Shown here in pieces: positions 17,293 to 25,440 of a stretch of 64,000 bases of DNA. The DNA comes from an uncultured Oscillospiraceae bacterium (lineage in GTDB: Bacteria; Bacillota; Clostridia; Oscillospirales; Ruminococcaceae), in contig CAKSLI010000002.1 of the NCBI GenBank assembly GCA_934466475.1, positions 183,136 through 247,135 on the forward strand, given 5' to 3'. The first letter of the stretch is position 1, and each line of letters begins with the position of its first letter. A program made the translations under genes and the position numbers. The notes under the pieces are model-generated. The model was not told the DNA's origin, did no database searches, and saw only the letters and a list, made by a program, of their open reading frames with translations.

Positions 17293-18123
17293 TTATTTCT
17301 TTGTGACTGTCTTTACCGTCACGCCCAGCCTTGCCGCCTCTTCCTCAGTGAGCGTCCTGATGAACTCGTATGTGGGCTTCAGTTCGCCGTTGGCGTCATA
17401 CTCCATCTTCATGCTGACCGCCAGAGAATCGTTGGAGACTGACGTAAAATCAAGAGGATTCTCAGCGTTGACGTTGTACATGAATACGAACGTTATCTCA
17501 GGAAGCTGCTGGAAATCCGAGCTGTTGACGATAAGCCGGAAATGCGTGCAGTCCGCCAGCGCAAATGACGCCTCGGAATCCGCCCCGGTGACTATCGGCT
17601 CGATAACGGTCTGGCGCTCCTTGAACACCTTTCCATCGTCCGTTTTCTGGTCGGAAAGCTCCTGGTCGTAAATATTCTGCGCCGCCAGCACCATGCCGTT
17701 TGTAACGATGGCGCTTATCTGCATATCCTTGTAACGATAGTCAGTGACAGCCTCTGTGCCGTCCTCAGCGAGACCGTTCAGCACGCTGCCGTTGATGACG
17801 TAGGTTGAGGTATCCGCCTGCTCGACTGAGAGCTGTACTACCGGCGCATAGATGATGTTCTGATACTGCGCCAGGACCTCCGTGATATCGGAAATCGGCA
17901 CGGAATCGCCGTTCGTCTGGTTCATTTTCAGGATTATCTCAGAAAGGGTCTCGTTGGCGTTAAGATCGGTAGTATACACCCTCGTCACCTGGAGATCCGC
18001 GCCGCTCTGGTTCCTGACATCGCCGCAGAAAATCATCTCACGCGCGTTCAGCATCAGCACCAGATAGGCTCCCAACCCGAGAATAAGCACCGAAACCAGT
18101 ACTATACCAATAATTATCTTCAT
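17293..18123 (-). CDS. Membrane-anchored hypothetical protein
   Basis: A 276-residue protein with one N-terminal hydrophobic helix (~4-25) and a beta-rich extracytoplasmic remainder. Aromatic and Asn-rich strands alternate (DLQVTRVYTTDLNANETLS, TFVFMYNVNAENPLDF). I recognise no family and no catalytic motif. It sits 9 bases downstream of the FkbM gene, so the two are probably co-transcribed. Confidence 0.75.
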   Translation of the reverse strand: MKIIIGIVLVSVLILGLGAYLVLMLNAREMIFCGDVRNQSGADLQVTRVYTTDLNANETLSEIILKMNQTNGDSVPISDITEVLAQYQNIIYAPVVQLSVEQADTSTYVINGSVLNGLAEDGTEAVTDYRYKDMQISAIVTNGMVLAAQNIYDQELSDQKTDDGKVFKERQTVIEPIVTGADSEASFALADCTHFRLIVNSSDFQQLPEITFVFMYNVNAENPLDFTSVSNDSLAVSMKMEYDANGELKPTYEFIRTLTEEEAARLGVTVKTVTKK

Positions 18124-18132
18124 AGTTTGACC

Positions 18133-19230
18133 TCAAATGCAGTACAAATTTGTGTCCCAGTCAGGTATATACGGATGATGCCTGAGATAGAACCGGTACT
18201 TCTTGTTTATTGCCGCTATCTGGAGCGGTATCGCGAACATATCCTCATTCCTGTGGTAGAGCGCCACCGAGAGCTTCGGACGGAACGCCGCTATCGTGTT
18301 CTTGGCGCCCTCTATCGCGTGTTCCTCGCTTCCCTCAACATCGTACTTGATGAATGTCGCCGCGTCTCCACGGAGCATATGGTCAACGCTCATCATGCTG
18401 ACCTCGCGGTATCTTGCGGGATTCGCGAGCTTATCCGGGTCGGTTTCGTCCACCTTGGAGCTTCTCCCCGCCCTCAGGCTGAAACGCATTGTGGTCTCTG
18501 CGTCCCACGCGCCGGCATTGTAAGCCTCCAGCAGCCCGGAGCCTATCATGTACAGCCGCCTTTTCAGCTTGATATAATTCTTATGGTCGGGCTCCATGGC
18601 GTATATCTTCCGGAAGTTCATTCCTGTCTCATTCAGGAACTCAACTATCGTGTCGCCGTTGTAGGCGCCGAGGTCAACGTAAGTCTCCTCCGTGCCGATC
18701 TTCAGCAGGTCGAACATCTCCTCGTGCGGGCTTTCGCACTCACGCAGGTAGTCAAGCTTTCCGCTGAGCTTATAACGGATAACGTTTTCGAACACAAGCC
18801 TCGACTGGTCGTCAGCGAGCATTCCGTACACCTTTTCAAGCTCCGCGCGGTGCTCGCGCGCATAATCCAGCGTAAACAGACCATCGCCCACCACCGGGAC
18901 ATTCGGCGCGTAAAGCTCATGCCTTGCGGCTATGCTGTAAATATGCTCCATAACGTCAGGAAGCTGGCTGCCGAAGCACACGAGTATCAGGAAATCATCG
19001 CCGTAAAGCTCCTCTATCTCGGAGAGCTTCTTTACCCGGTAGCCAAGGAAGCTGTGCCCGCGGACGAACTCATCGCTCGCCATGATGTCAGCTACCGGAG
19101 CGCCTATCTCATCAAGGACGTTCTTTATCTTCTCCGCACCGTCGCCCATGCCATAAAGCACTATTTTCTTTTCCGTCTGCCGCAGGTAATCCCACAGACA
19201 GCCGTCTATCTCATCAAGGAAAAACGCCAT
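18133..19230 (-). CDS. FkbM-family methyltransferase
   Basis: A 365-residue protein. The N-terminal ~120 residues look like a nucleotide-binding fold (KIVLYGMGDGAEKIKNVLDE). The rest is an FkbM-type methyltransferase: YVDLGAYNGDTIVEFL (SAM-binding motif I), IYAMEPDHKNYIKLKRRL, then DHMLRGDAATFIKYDVEGSE and ending YLRHHPYIPDWDTNLYCI. Such proteins O-methylate sugars and other metabolites. Its neighbour is the EAL-HDOD gene, 18 bases upstream. A role in modifying surface glycans or flagella is possible but not shown. Confidence 0.85.
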   Translation of the reverse strand: MAFFLDEIDGCLWDYLRQTEKKIVLYGMGDGAEKIKNVLDEIGAPVADIMASDEFVRGHSFLGYRVKKLSEIEELYGDDFLILVCFGSQLPDVMEHIYSIAARHELYAPNVPVVGDGLFTLDYAREHRAELEKVYGMLADDQSRLVFENVIRYKLSGKLDYLRECESPHEEMFDLLKIGTEETYVDLGAYNGDTIVEFLNETGMNFRKIYAMEPDHKNYIKLKRRLYMIGSGLLEAYNAGAWDAETTMRFSLRAGRSSKVDETDPDKLANPARYREVSMMSVDHMLRGDAATFIKYDVEGSEEHAIEGAKNTIAAFRPKLSVALYHRNEDMFAIPLQIAAINKKYRFYLRHHPYIPDWDTNLYCI

Positions 19231-19248
19231 TACAAACCCCTCGCGCGG

Positions 19249-20472
19249 TCACATCATCCTGATGCGCTCCGCCTCTTTCACACACTTGACGAACTCCTCG
19301 GACACCCGTGAAGCGTCAAGCTGATATTTCTCAACATATTTATCTACTCTTGCCCAGTCTGCCTTTTCATAGCAGTAGGCAAGGTCGTACACATCGCTGT
19401 AAATTCCGCCCCTGCCGAGAAGCCCATCCTTTATCTCCGGCGTCAGCGGGAATTCCTCCAGGGTCTGGCTGAGAGCCTGCTCGCCGCCCCATGTCACCAT
19501 GGAAAGAAGTCCCATAAGGTAATAGGAATCCGCATTCGGAGCCGCCTCCGGTATCATCAGCGCCAACTGACGGCAGAACTTTGCCAGCAGGCAGGAAATA
19601 CGCATTATCTCAACGTTATCACAGCGGACGATGCGCTGCATTCCCATAAGATAAACCCAGTCGCGCAGGTAGTCAAGCCCAAGGATAACAAGAGCCTGAC
19701 CTATGGAGCGCACGCGGTTCTTCACCCCGAAATAAACCGAATTTATCAGCCGCAGCAGCCGCTGGCACATAGCCGTATCGCAGGAAATTACCTCGATTAT
19801 CTCATCAAGGTCGGGCTCCGGCTGGGAAACCAGCTGCATTACCTTCATAAAATTCATCGGCAGAGGAGTAAGGCTGTTCTTCGACATTATAGTAGGCCTT
19901 GCGAAGTAATAGCCCTGCATATAGCTGCACCCGAGGCTTTTTGCGTATTCAAACTCCTCATGGCTCTCTATTTTCTCCGCCAGCATTACCTTGTTGGAGT
20001 AGCGGCAGATATACGCCGTGTCCTCAATGGATTTTTTAGGCGTACGGAAATCTATCTTCACGATGTCGCCGAGCTCGAAAAGCTCGCTGTAACTGTTGTC
20101 GTACTCAAAGTCGTCAAGCGCCAGCGTATAGCCGCGCTCCTTGAGATCCTGACAGGCGGCAAGCAGCTCATCGTCCATAAGCAGGTTTTCGAGGACCTCA
20201 ACGACCACCAGTTCAGGCGATATCATCTTCGGAACGCCGTGCTTCAGCAGATTTGCAGTGAAGTTTATGAACGCCTTTCCGCTGCCGATTATATCCTTGA
20301 TATTCAGCCCGAAAAACGCATTCGTTACAACGTCCGCAGTGGATTCGTCACCATTCAGCCCGGTATATTCATTTCTCTTGTCGTTGCTGCGGTAGAGCAG
20401 CTCATAGCCGTAAACATGATTATGTATATCAAATATCGGCTGGCGTGCCATGTAGACATTCATTGAATTCAC
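19249..20472 (-). CDS. EAL-HDOD (YuxH-like) signalling protein
   Basis: A 407-residue protein with an EAL-type domain (~1-205) and an HDOD domain (~205-390). The EAL part starts MARQPIFDIHNHVYGYELLYR; the EAL triad appears as ELL. VEVLEN, LALDDFEYD, KIDF, MLAEKIES and YMQGYYFARP are recognisable. Many metal-ligand positions therefore look retained, so cyclic-di-GMP hydrolysis cannot be ruled out, although most proteins of this architecture are thought to be non-catalytic. The HDOD part contains CQRLLRLINSVYFG and IGQALVILGLDYLRDWV. It adjoins the flagellar operon and has its own promoter. Confidence 0.9.
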   Translation of the reverse strand: MNSMNVYMARQPIFDIHNHVYGYELLYRSNDKRNEYTGLNGDESTADVVTNAFFGLNIKDIIGSGKAFINFTANLLKHGVPKMISPELVVVEVLENLLMDDELLAACQDLKERGYTLALDDFEYDNSYSELFELGDIVKIDFRTPKKSIEDTAYICRYSNKVMLAEKIESHEEFEYAKSLGCSYMQGYYFARPTIMSKNSLTPLPMNFMKVMQLVSQPEPDLDEIIEVISCDTAMCQRLLRLINSVYFGVKNRVRSIGQALVILGLDYLRDWVYLMGMQRIVRCDNVEIMRISCLLAKFCRQLALMIPEAAPNADSYYLMGLLSMVTWGGEQALSQTLEEFPLTPEIKDGLLGRGGIYSDVYDLAYCYEKADWARVDKYVEKYQLDASRVSEEFVKCVKEAERIRMM

Positions 20473-20502
20473 CTCTCTGCCTGTGCCGGCTTATATATAA
20501 TC

Positions 20503-20531
20503 ATTATACAGTAATTCCCCGTTTTTTTCAA
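20503..20531 (-). promoter_or_regulatory. Sigma-A promoter of the EAL-HDOD gene
   Basis: Minus strand: TTGAAA (20526-20531), 17 bases, TATAAT (20503-20508), 30 bases upstream of the start codon. Confidence 0.7.
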
Positions 20532-20595
20532 GCGCTTTGAAAATATTTGTTCTTTTTTCGCGATTATGCACAATCCCGGCGGAAAATATTTGGCA

Positions 20596-20631
20596 GAAAA
20601 AACCACCCGCAGCCGGAGCTGCGGGCGGTTG
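20596..20631 (-). terminator. Terminator of the flagellar operon
   Basis: Minus strand: ACCGCCCGCAGC and GCTGCGGGTGGT pair (one G-T) around TCCG, followed by TTTTTT. It closes the flgM-fliS operon just after its last gene. Confidence 0.9.
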
Positions 20632-20633
20632 AT

Positions 20634-21119
20634 TCAAAGATTCTTGTTGAGCGCCTGACCGGTCGCCCTGCCAACGACAGAGCTATTGTAATACCCGATC
20701 TTCTGGCGGGTCTGTTTCAGCTGTTCAAGCTCCTTGCGGGAATCAACATGCTGGCTCTTGAACTGCCCGGATATGACCTTATCCTTATCGACTATGCGCT
20801 GCTTGATGACGGTTATGTTCCGCTGCAACAGCTGGACTTTCTTGTGATCCTCGTCCAGGGGAGCGTTTACATAGCTTCCGTGGACAAGCGTTTTCAGCAG
20901 GATACGCTCATCGTTCATCTCAAGCTCTATTATCTCGTCAAGCTGGTCTTTCAGTTCCTCCAGCCTGCCGATAAGCTCGTTGCGCGCGAGCAGCGCCTCC
21001 TGAAGCGTTTCCAGATCCGCGTTACTCATGGCGTCCGTCTGCTTTTCATATTCCTGGAGCACCTCGATGATCTGCTTCATCACCTCGATAACTCCCTCAC
21101 AGCCTTTCAGCTCTGCCAT
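20634..21119 (-). CDS. FliT/FlgN-like flagellar export chaperone candidate
   Basis: A 161-residue, almost wholly helical protein with heptad-like coiled coils (LEELKDQLDEIIELEMNDERI, QLLQRNITVIKQRIVDKDKV). It is the last gene of the flagellar operon, 33 bases after fliS, which is the usual place of FliT, the chaperone that holds FliD before export. Sequence similarity to FliT is weak, so the assignment rests on position and fold type. It could equally be a FlgN-like chaperone. Confidence 0.65.
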   Translation of the reverse strand: MAELKGCEGVIEVMKQIIEVLQEYEKQTDAMSNADLETLQEALLARNELIGRLEELKDQLDEIIELEMNDERILLKTLVHGSYVNAPLDEDHKKVQLLQRNITVIKQRIVDKDKVISGQFKSQHVDSRKELEQLKQTRQKIGYYNSSVVGRATGQALNKNL

Positions 21120-21152
21120 AATAACACCTCCCTGAACTTTCAGAAAACACCC

Positions 21153-21560
21153 TTACTTCTTGCCCTTTGCCTGCGCCTCTATCTCTTCCTTGGTCATCTG
21201 GCTTATCTGAGTGAATGCGTCCCGGAGATCCGCTATCATCGGGATGATCTTCTTCACCTCTTCTGCGGTCGCCGCGTCTTTCTTCATGTTCGCCTTTTCG
21301 GCCGTCCTCTGGAAGAAATCATAGAGCTGGTCGAGATTCTTGGATATCGGGATATCCATATCGAGCGCGCCGCGCAGCGCCCCGAGGAGCTCCTGCGCCT
21401 TGACAAGCGAGTTATGCGCTTTCATGATATCCTTTTCTTCAATGGCGCTGACGCCAATGGCGAGCTGGCGCTCGGTCTCGCTGTACAGCTTGATGACCAC
21501 CTCTACCGGGGTCATTGTGGTAACTGACTGCTTTTTGTATGCTGCATAGGGATTTGACAT
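21153..21560 (-). CDS. fliS: Flagellar export chaperone FliS
   Basis: A 135-residue FliS. It starts MSNPYAAYKKQSVTTMTPVE, with the family's AYKxxxVxTASPxELI-like opening, followed by VVIKLYSETERQLAIGVSA and LYDFFQRTAEKANMKKD. FliS binds the C-terminus of flagellin and stops premature polymerisation in the cytosol. It lies 24 bases after fliD. Flagellin itself is not encoded in the window. Confidence 0.92.
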   Translation of the reverse strand: MSNPYAAYKKQSVTTMTPVEVVIKLYSETERQLAIGVSAIEEKDIMKAHNSLVKAQELLGALRGALDMDIPISKNLDQLYDFFQRTAEKANMKKDAATAEEVKKIIPMIADLRDAFTQISQMTKEEIEAQAKGKK

Positions 21561-21584
21561 GGATTTACCCTCGGTTCTTATTTA

Positions 21585-24002
21585 TTACTGGTAGCTGCTC
21601 GTGCCGCCTCCAAGATACTGGGAGATGTAGCTGGTCTGGCTGTTGAGGTCGCTCATCGCGGTCTCCATGTTGGTGAACACCTTCCACCAGTACTCTTCCT
21701 TATCGTCGTATCTGTTCTGGAGCTCCTTCAGGCGCTCCTGCATCTTTACCATCTGCTTATAAATGGTGCTGTCCGTGGTAACGGAGCTGTCAGCCTTGCC
21801 GGCTTTCTGCACAAGCGTACCTCTGTTTTCGGCTGCACCGGAGCTCTTTACTGCGCCGTCAATGACCTTATTGAGCTTGGTCATAACGCCGGAAGTGGTA
21901 TCGGTGAACAGCTTTACGATAGCGTCGGAGTTGTTCTCGAACGCCTTGTCGAACGCGTCCTCGTCTATCTCCAGCTTGCCGTGCTCGCTCCATTCGCTGG
22001 AGGTCTTTATACCCATGCTGTAAATGCCGAACTTGCTTCCGTCATCGAGAGTTACGCTCTCATACAGTACGGAGCGCATTTTGCTCATTATCGTGGAAAC
22101 CGTGGAATCATTGTAGAGAACGCCCTGCTTTGCTTTCTCCTCCCACTTGGTTATCTCGTCCTCGCTCATGTCCTCCTTCTCGGAGTCAGTCAGCGGTTCG
22201 TATCTGTTGCCATCGGAATCCTCTGCCGGGGACTTTCCGATGTAGTCGTAAACGTCCTCGATAAGCTTGTTGTAGGACTCAACGAACTTCTTTACGGTCT
22301 CCTTGACGGTGCTGTTGTCCTTGGTGACATTGGCGGTGTATTCCTCGCCTATCTTCATGTTGTCGTTGAACGTGAAGGTGGTTCCGTCAAGAGTGTAGGT
22401 ATTGTCGTTCAGGTAGATTTCCTGACCGTTTATTTCGAATATCGCATTCTGCCCCTGATTCAGACCGACTGTGCCGTTATCGTCCGCAAGACCGAGACCC
22501 TTTGTTAGGTCGTTAGCCTCTATTTCGACCTTTCCTGCGCCGCCCTTTTCGTTGGACTCTACGGTGAAGCTGTTCGTAAGGGTGGAATACGTCATGGTAA
22601 CGCCAGCGTCAGACTTGTTCACGGCCGCCATGAGCGAAGAAACCGTAGCGTCCTTGTCCACGGTGATCTTGGTGCCGTTGACGGTCATTGTATAGTTGCC
22701 CTCATCGTCAGCCTTGAAGCCGAGGTCGGACAGTCTTGCATTGGAGTTAGCCTTGTTGGAAGCGGAAGCCTTGGAAAGACCGAGGGTACCGCCGTCAATG
22801 GCTGTGATAGCGAACTCCGCGTCATTGCCGCTGCTGTCCTTTGCCGTCAGGTAGGAACCGTCCAGTGTGAAGGTGTAGCCGTCAATGCCTTTGAGCGCCT
22901 CTGTGAGCGCGGCGGTGTTCTTATCCTTTGCCGCCTGCTCGCTTGTGTATGTATATGCCTCAAGCTGATTGGAGGTTACGGTAGCATTGTCAGCCAGGTG
23001 ATTAGCCTTGCGGTAGGACGCAGCCTTCAGCTCGTTGAACTCATTGAGCACAGCGTCATTGCCGGAAAGGTTGCGGCTGTCGTAATATGTGCTGGAAACT
23101 CCGTCAAAGCTGAGCTGATGGGTCTTTCCGCCGATTTCTACGGAGAATGTGTTCTTACCGGTTACAACGCTGCCAACGGAGATAGCGGTCTTGGCCTTGG
23201 GCTTGTTGAGTCCGAAGCTGCCCTTGTTCTCAGCGATGGTGACCGTGGAGTTACCGCCTACCTTGAACTGTGCATTTCCATTGGAATCAAGCTCCGCCTG
23301 GAGGTACCACTCGCTGCCGTTTGCGTCAACCGCGCCAGTGGCGCTGCTGTCCTTTCTGCCGGAGTAGCCGAAGCTCTCCTGAAGTTTGGTGTTCAGCGCG
23401 GAAACCATGTCCTTTTTAAGGTCGTCCGTGCTTGCAACGTTTCCGTCGGCGTCAAGCGCGGCGTCAACGTCAAATTCAACGGTCTTCTTTACGCTGCCGA
23501 CCTGGATATCCAGCGCCATGCTGAACTTCTGGGTCTTGCTGCCGTCATCGGCTGTGGTTATCTCCCCGCCGGAGGTAGCAATAGCCTTGTCAAGGTCAAG
23601 GTTGAAATTGCCCATTTCAAGGGTGCTGCCCTCTGCCTTTGTCGCCGTTGCGAGCTGTGAAAGCTTCAGCTTGTAGCTTCCTGCCGCAGAGCTGGAAGTC
23701 GTGCTGACTGTAAGCCCTGTGGTATCCGCATTGTTCGCTGCGGTGACAGAGGAAGTATACTTGTTGAAGGAAGTCGGACTCATCAGGTAGGTATCGCGCT
23801 TTAAGATATCGAAGTATGTATTCTTGAACTCAGTTATCTTCTTTGTGATATCCTGGTAAGCCGTCTGCTGCCACGATAATTTCGTGAGCTTCTTGTTCTG
23901 GTTGTCGATCCTTGTCTGATAAGATGAAAGGAGCTGAGAAACCATAGCCTCAGTATCGAAACCAGAGGTCAGACCGCCAAGTCTGATGTTATTTACTGCC
24001 AT
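21585..24002 (-). CDS. fliD: Flagellar filament cap protein FliD (HAP2)
   Basis: An 805-residue FliD, longer than the roughly 450-600 residues common in the family. The N-terminal domain begins NNIRLGGLTSGFDTEAMVSQLL with a following coiled coil. The C-terminal domain contains KKFVESYNKLIEDVYDYI and ends with the coiled coil KMQERLKELQNRYDDKEEYW and a SYISQYLGG tail. The extra length is in the Ser/Thr/Asn-rich variable middle (~100-560), which faces outward on the cap. FliD caps the growing filament and inserts flagellin. It starts 1 base after csrA. Confidence 0.95.
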   Translation of the reverse strand: MAVNNIRLGGLTSGFDTEAMVSQLLSSYQTRIDNQNKKLTKLSWQQTAYQDITKKITEFKNTYFDILKRDTYLMSPTSFNKYTSSVTAANNADTTGLTVSTTSSSAAGSYKLKLSQLATATKAEGSTLEMGNFNLDLDKAIATSGGEITTADDGSKTQKFSMALDIQVGSVKKTVEFDVDAALDADGNVASTDDLKKDMVSALNTKLQESFGYSGRKDSSATGAVDANGSEWYLQAELDSNGNAQFKVGGNSTVTIAENKGSFGLNKPKAKTAISVGSVVTGKNTFSVEIGGKTHQLSFDGVSSTYYDSRNLSGNDAVLNEFNELKAASYRKANHLADNATVTSNQLEAYTYTSEQAAKDKNTAALTEALKGIDGYTFTLDGSYLTAKDSSGNDAEFAITAIDGGTLGLSKASASNKANSNARLSDLGFKADDEGNYTMTVNGTKITVDKDATVSSLMAAVNKSDAGVTMTYSTLTNSFTVESNEKGGAGKVEIEANDLTKGLGLADDNGTVGLNQGQNAIFEINGQEIYLNDNTYTLDGTTFTFNDNMKIGEEYTANVTKDNSTVKETVKKFVESYNKLIEDVYDYIGKSPAEDSDGNRYEPLTDSEKEDMSEDEITKWEEKAKQGVLYNDSTVSTIMSKMRSVLYESVTLDDGSKFGIYSMGIKTSSEWSEHGKLEIDEDAFDKAFENNSDAIVKLFTDTTSGVMTKLNKVIDGAVKSSGAAENRGTLVQKAGKADSSVTTDSTIYKQMVKMQERLKELQNRYDDKEEYWWKVFTNMETAMSDLNSQTSYISQYLGGGTSSYQ

Positions 24003-24003
24003 G

Positions 24004-24237
24004 TCAGTTTTCCTCCTGTTTATGCTGTTTCAGGAGCTCAGCTATTGCTGTGCCGGAAGCGTGAGCAGCCTGCTCATTCGTCTGGCGCGCGTCTTTCAGC
24101 TCGCTTCTGATGATCTTTACCTCTTTGGGTGCGTTTATGCCTATCTTGACCTTATCCTTGCCTATCTCCAGCACGGTGATCTCGATATTGTCCGAGATTA
24201 TAAGGCTCTCGTCAGGCTTTCTTGTTACAACGAGCAT
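24004..24237 (-). CDS. csrA: Carbon storage/translational regulator CsrA
   Basis: A 77-residue CsrA. It opens MLVVTRKPDESLIISDNIEI, then VKIGINAPKEVKIIRSEL, the RNA-binding surface. A C-terminal helical extension (~55-77) is longer than in E. coli CsrA. CsrA binds GGA-containing leaders, and in Firmicutes it represses flagellin translation. It lies 1 base downstream of fliW, whose product sequesters CsrA, forming the usual partner-switching pair. Confidence 0.96.
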   Translation of the reverse strand: MLVVTRKPDESLIISDNIEITVLEIGKDKVKIGINAPKEVKIIRSELKDARQTNEQAAHASGTAIAELLKQHKQEEN

Positions 24238-24238
24238 T

Positions 24239-24673
24239 TCAGACCTCCTCGTAAACCGGCGCCCTGAAGTCGAAGTGCTCCGTCAGTATCACCTGAGCGG
24301 CCACGCGCGACTTCGTGTTCACCACGATTGGACATCTGAGATTTATGGTGGTCTTCTTGTAGTCGTCCGGGACGATAGCGACCGCAAGACATCTGTAAGC
24401 GGCGTTCTCGTCTATCCCGAGGAGCGCCTGCTCCTCATCGGATATCTCAAAGCGATAGTCAGAGTAGATCTCCATGGGGTCGTACACGACAAAGCACGGC
24501 TCCTTTGAGTCCACGGACTGGAGCCACATCGGGAATACTCCATCGCCAAGCGGGCTGAGCAGCGCGTATTTCTTCGCGCCCTCAAAGCCGATTATACCCT
24601 GCGGGAAAGTGATGATCTTGCTTTCGTCAACTTCCTGCTCGCCGAAATCTCTTGTAATGATCTTCATAGGCAT
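24239..24673 (-). CDS. fliW: Flagellar assembly factor FliW
   Basis: A 144-residue FliW. Recognisable segments are ITFPQGIIGFEGAKKYALL, PMWLQSVDSKEPCFVV, and VAIVPDDYKKTTINLRCPIVVN. FliW binds either flagellin or CsrA; when flagellin is exported, FliW is freed to antagonise CsrA and flagellin translation resumes. It is 17 bases after the YviE-like gene and 1 base before csrA. Confidence 0.95.
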   Translation of the reverse strand: MPMKIITRDFGEQEVDESKIITFPQGIIGFEGAKKYALLSPLGDGVFPMWLQSVDSKEPCFVVYDPMEIYSDYRFEISDEEQALLGIDENAAYRCLAVAIVPDDYKKTTINLRCPIVVNTKSRVAAQVILTEHFDFRAPVYEEV

Positions 24674-24690
24674 TCCTTTCAGGCTGCGTA

Positions 24691-25326
24691 TCAGCCCTTT
24701 ACGTCAAGCACAGGCGGCTCGTAGTTCGGATCGGAGCTTCTCGGGAAGTAGATAGGCCCGCCGATATACTCTATCTCCACTCTGGGTCTGTCCTTCATAA
24801 TTATCTCAACGCTGCCCGGAACGAACTCCATCGGGAGCTGCTCCATGGTATCCCAGTCGATCTCCTGATCGCCCACCTGGTAGTCTATGCTGAGCGTACC
24901 GCCGTCAAATGTGATGTCGGCGCCCTCCTTTGGCAGATATTCCATGACGGTCTCCACCGTTGCACCTGCGCGGGCGTTCTGGATAGCTATTTCCGCCGGG
25001 GACATTCCCCGTGCCAGCTGGTTCCCCTCAGAGGCGACCTTTGCCGTCCCCTGGAATGCCAGCGACCAGCCCTCCTGGGCTTTCTGCTTCATCATGTCGC
25101 CGTCGGTCATATGTCCGTAGCCAAGGCTCTTTCTCGCCTGATAGGTGTCGATGTTGACCTTTATCGGGTCTGCCTTCATTACGTACTCGCCGTTCTGTGT
25201 GGTGATGTTCACCTTCGGCTGTCTCTCTGTCGCGTCCGGATACTGGAACTTCGCGTTTGTTACCTTGATCTCAATGTTTATCGGGATCGTTGTAATCTGC
25301 AATAAATTACCATTCACTTCCAACAC
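24691..25326 (-). CDS. YviE-like DUF6470 protein of the flagellar operon
   Basis: A 211-residue soluble protein that fits the B. subtilis YviE / DUF6470 position between flgL and fliW. It opens with LLQITTIPINIEIKVTNAKF and contains IDTYQARKSLGYG and an AIQNARAGATVETVMEYL helix. A beta-rich C-terminal part holds YIGGPIYFPRS. No signal peptide or membrane segment is present. The function is not established. An unusual intercistronic hairpin lies just upstream. Confidence 0.82.
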   Translation of the reverse strand: MLEVNGNLLQITTIPINIEIKVTNAKFQYPDATERQPKVNITTQNGEYVMKADPIKVNIDTYQARKSLGYGHMTDGDMMKQKAQEGWSLAFQGTAKVASEGNQLARGMSPAEIAIQNARAGATVETVMEYLPKEGADITFDGGTLSIDYQVGDQEIDWDTMEQLPMEFVPGSVEIIMKDRPRVEIEYIGGPIYFPRSSDPNYEPPVLDVKG

Positions 25327-25390
25327 CTCCTGAGTTGTCTGCTTTCAGACGACCTCTAAACAGATATCGCCCTTGTATAACCATATATAG

Positions 25391-25433
25391 ATACGCCGGG
25401 CTTCCCTGCCTGTACCGCGGTGCGGCGGCGTAT
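25391..25433 (-). other. Intercistronic hairpin between flgL and the YviE-like gene
   Basis: ATACGCCG at 25391-25398 pairs with CGGCGTAT at 25426-25433, enclosing a 27-base GC-rich loop. There is no T-run, so it is more likely an RNA-stability or attenuation element than a full terminator. Confidence 0.5.
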
Positions 25434-25440
25434 ATTGCCA

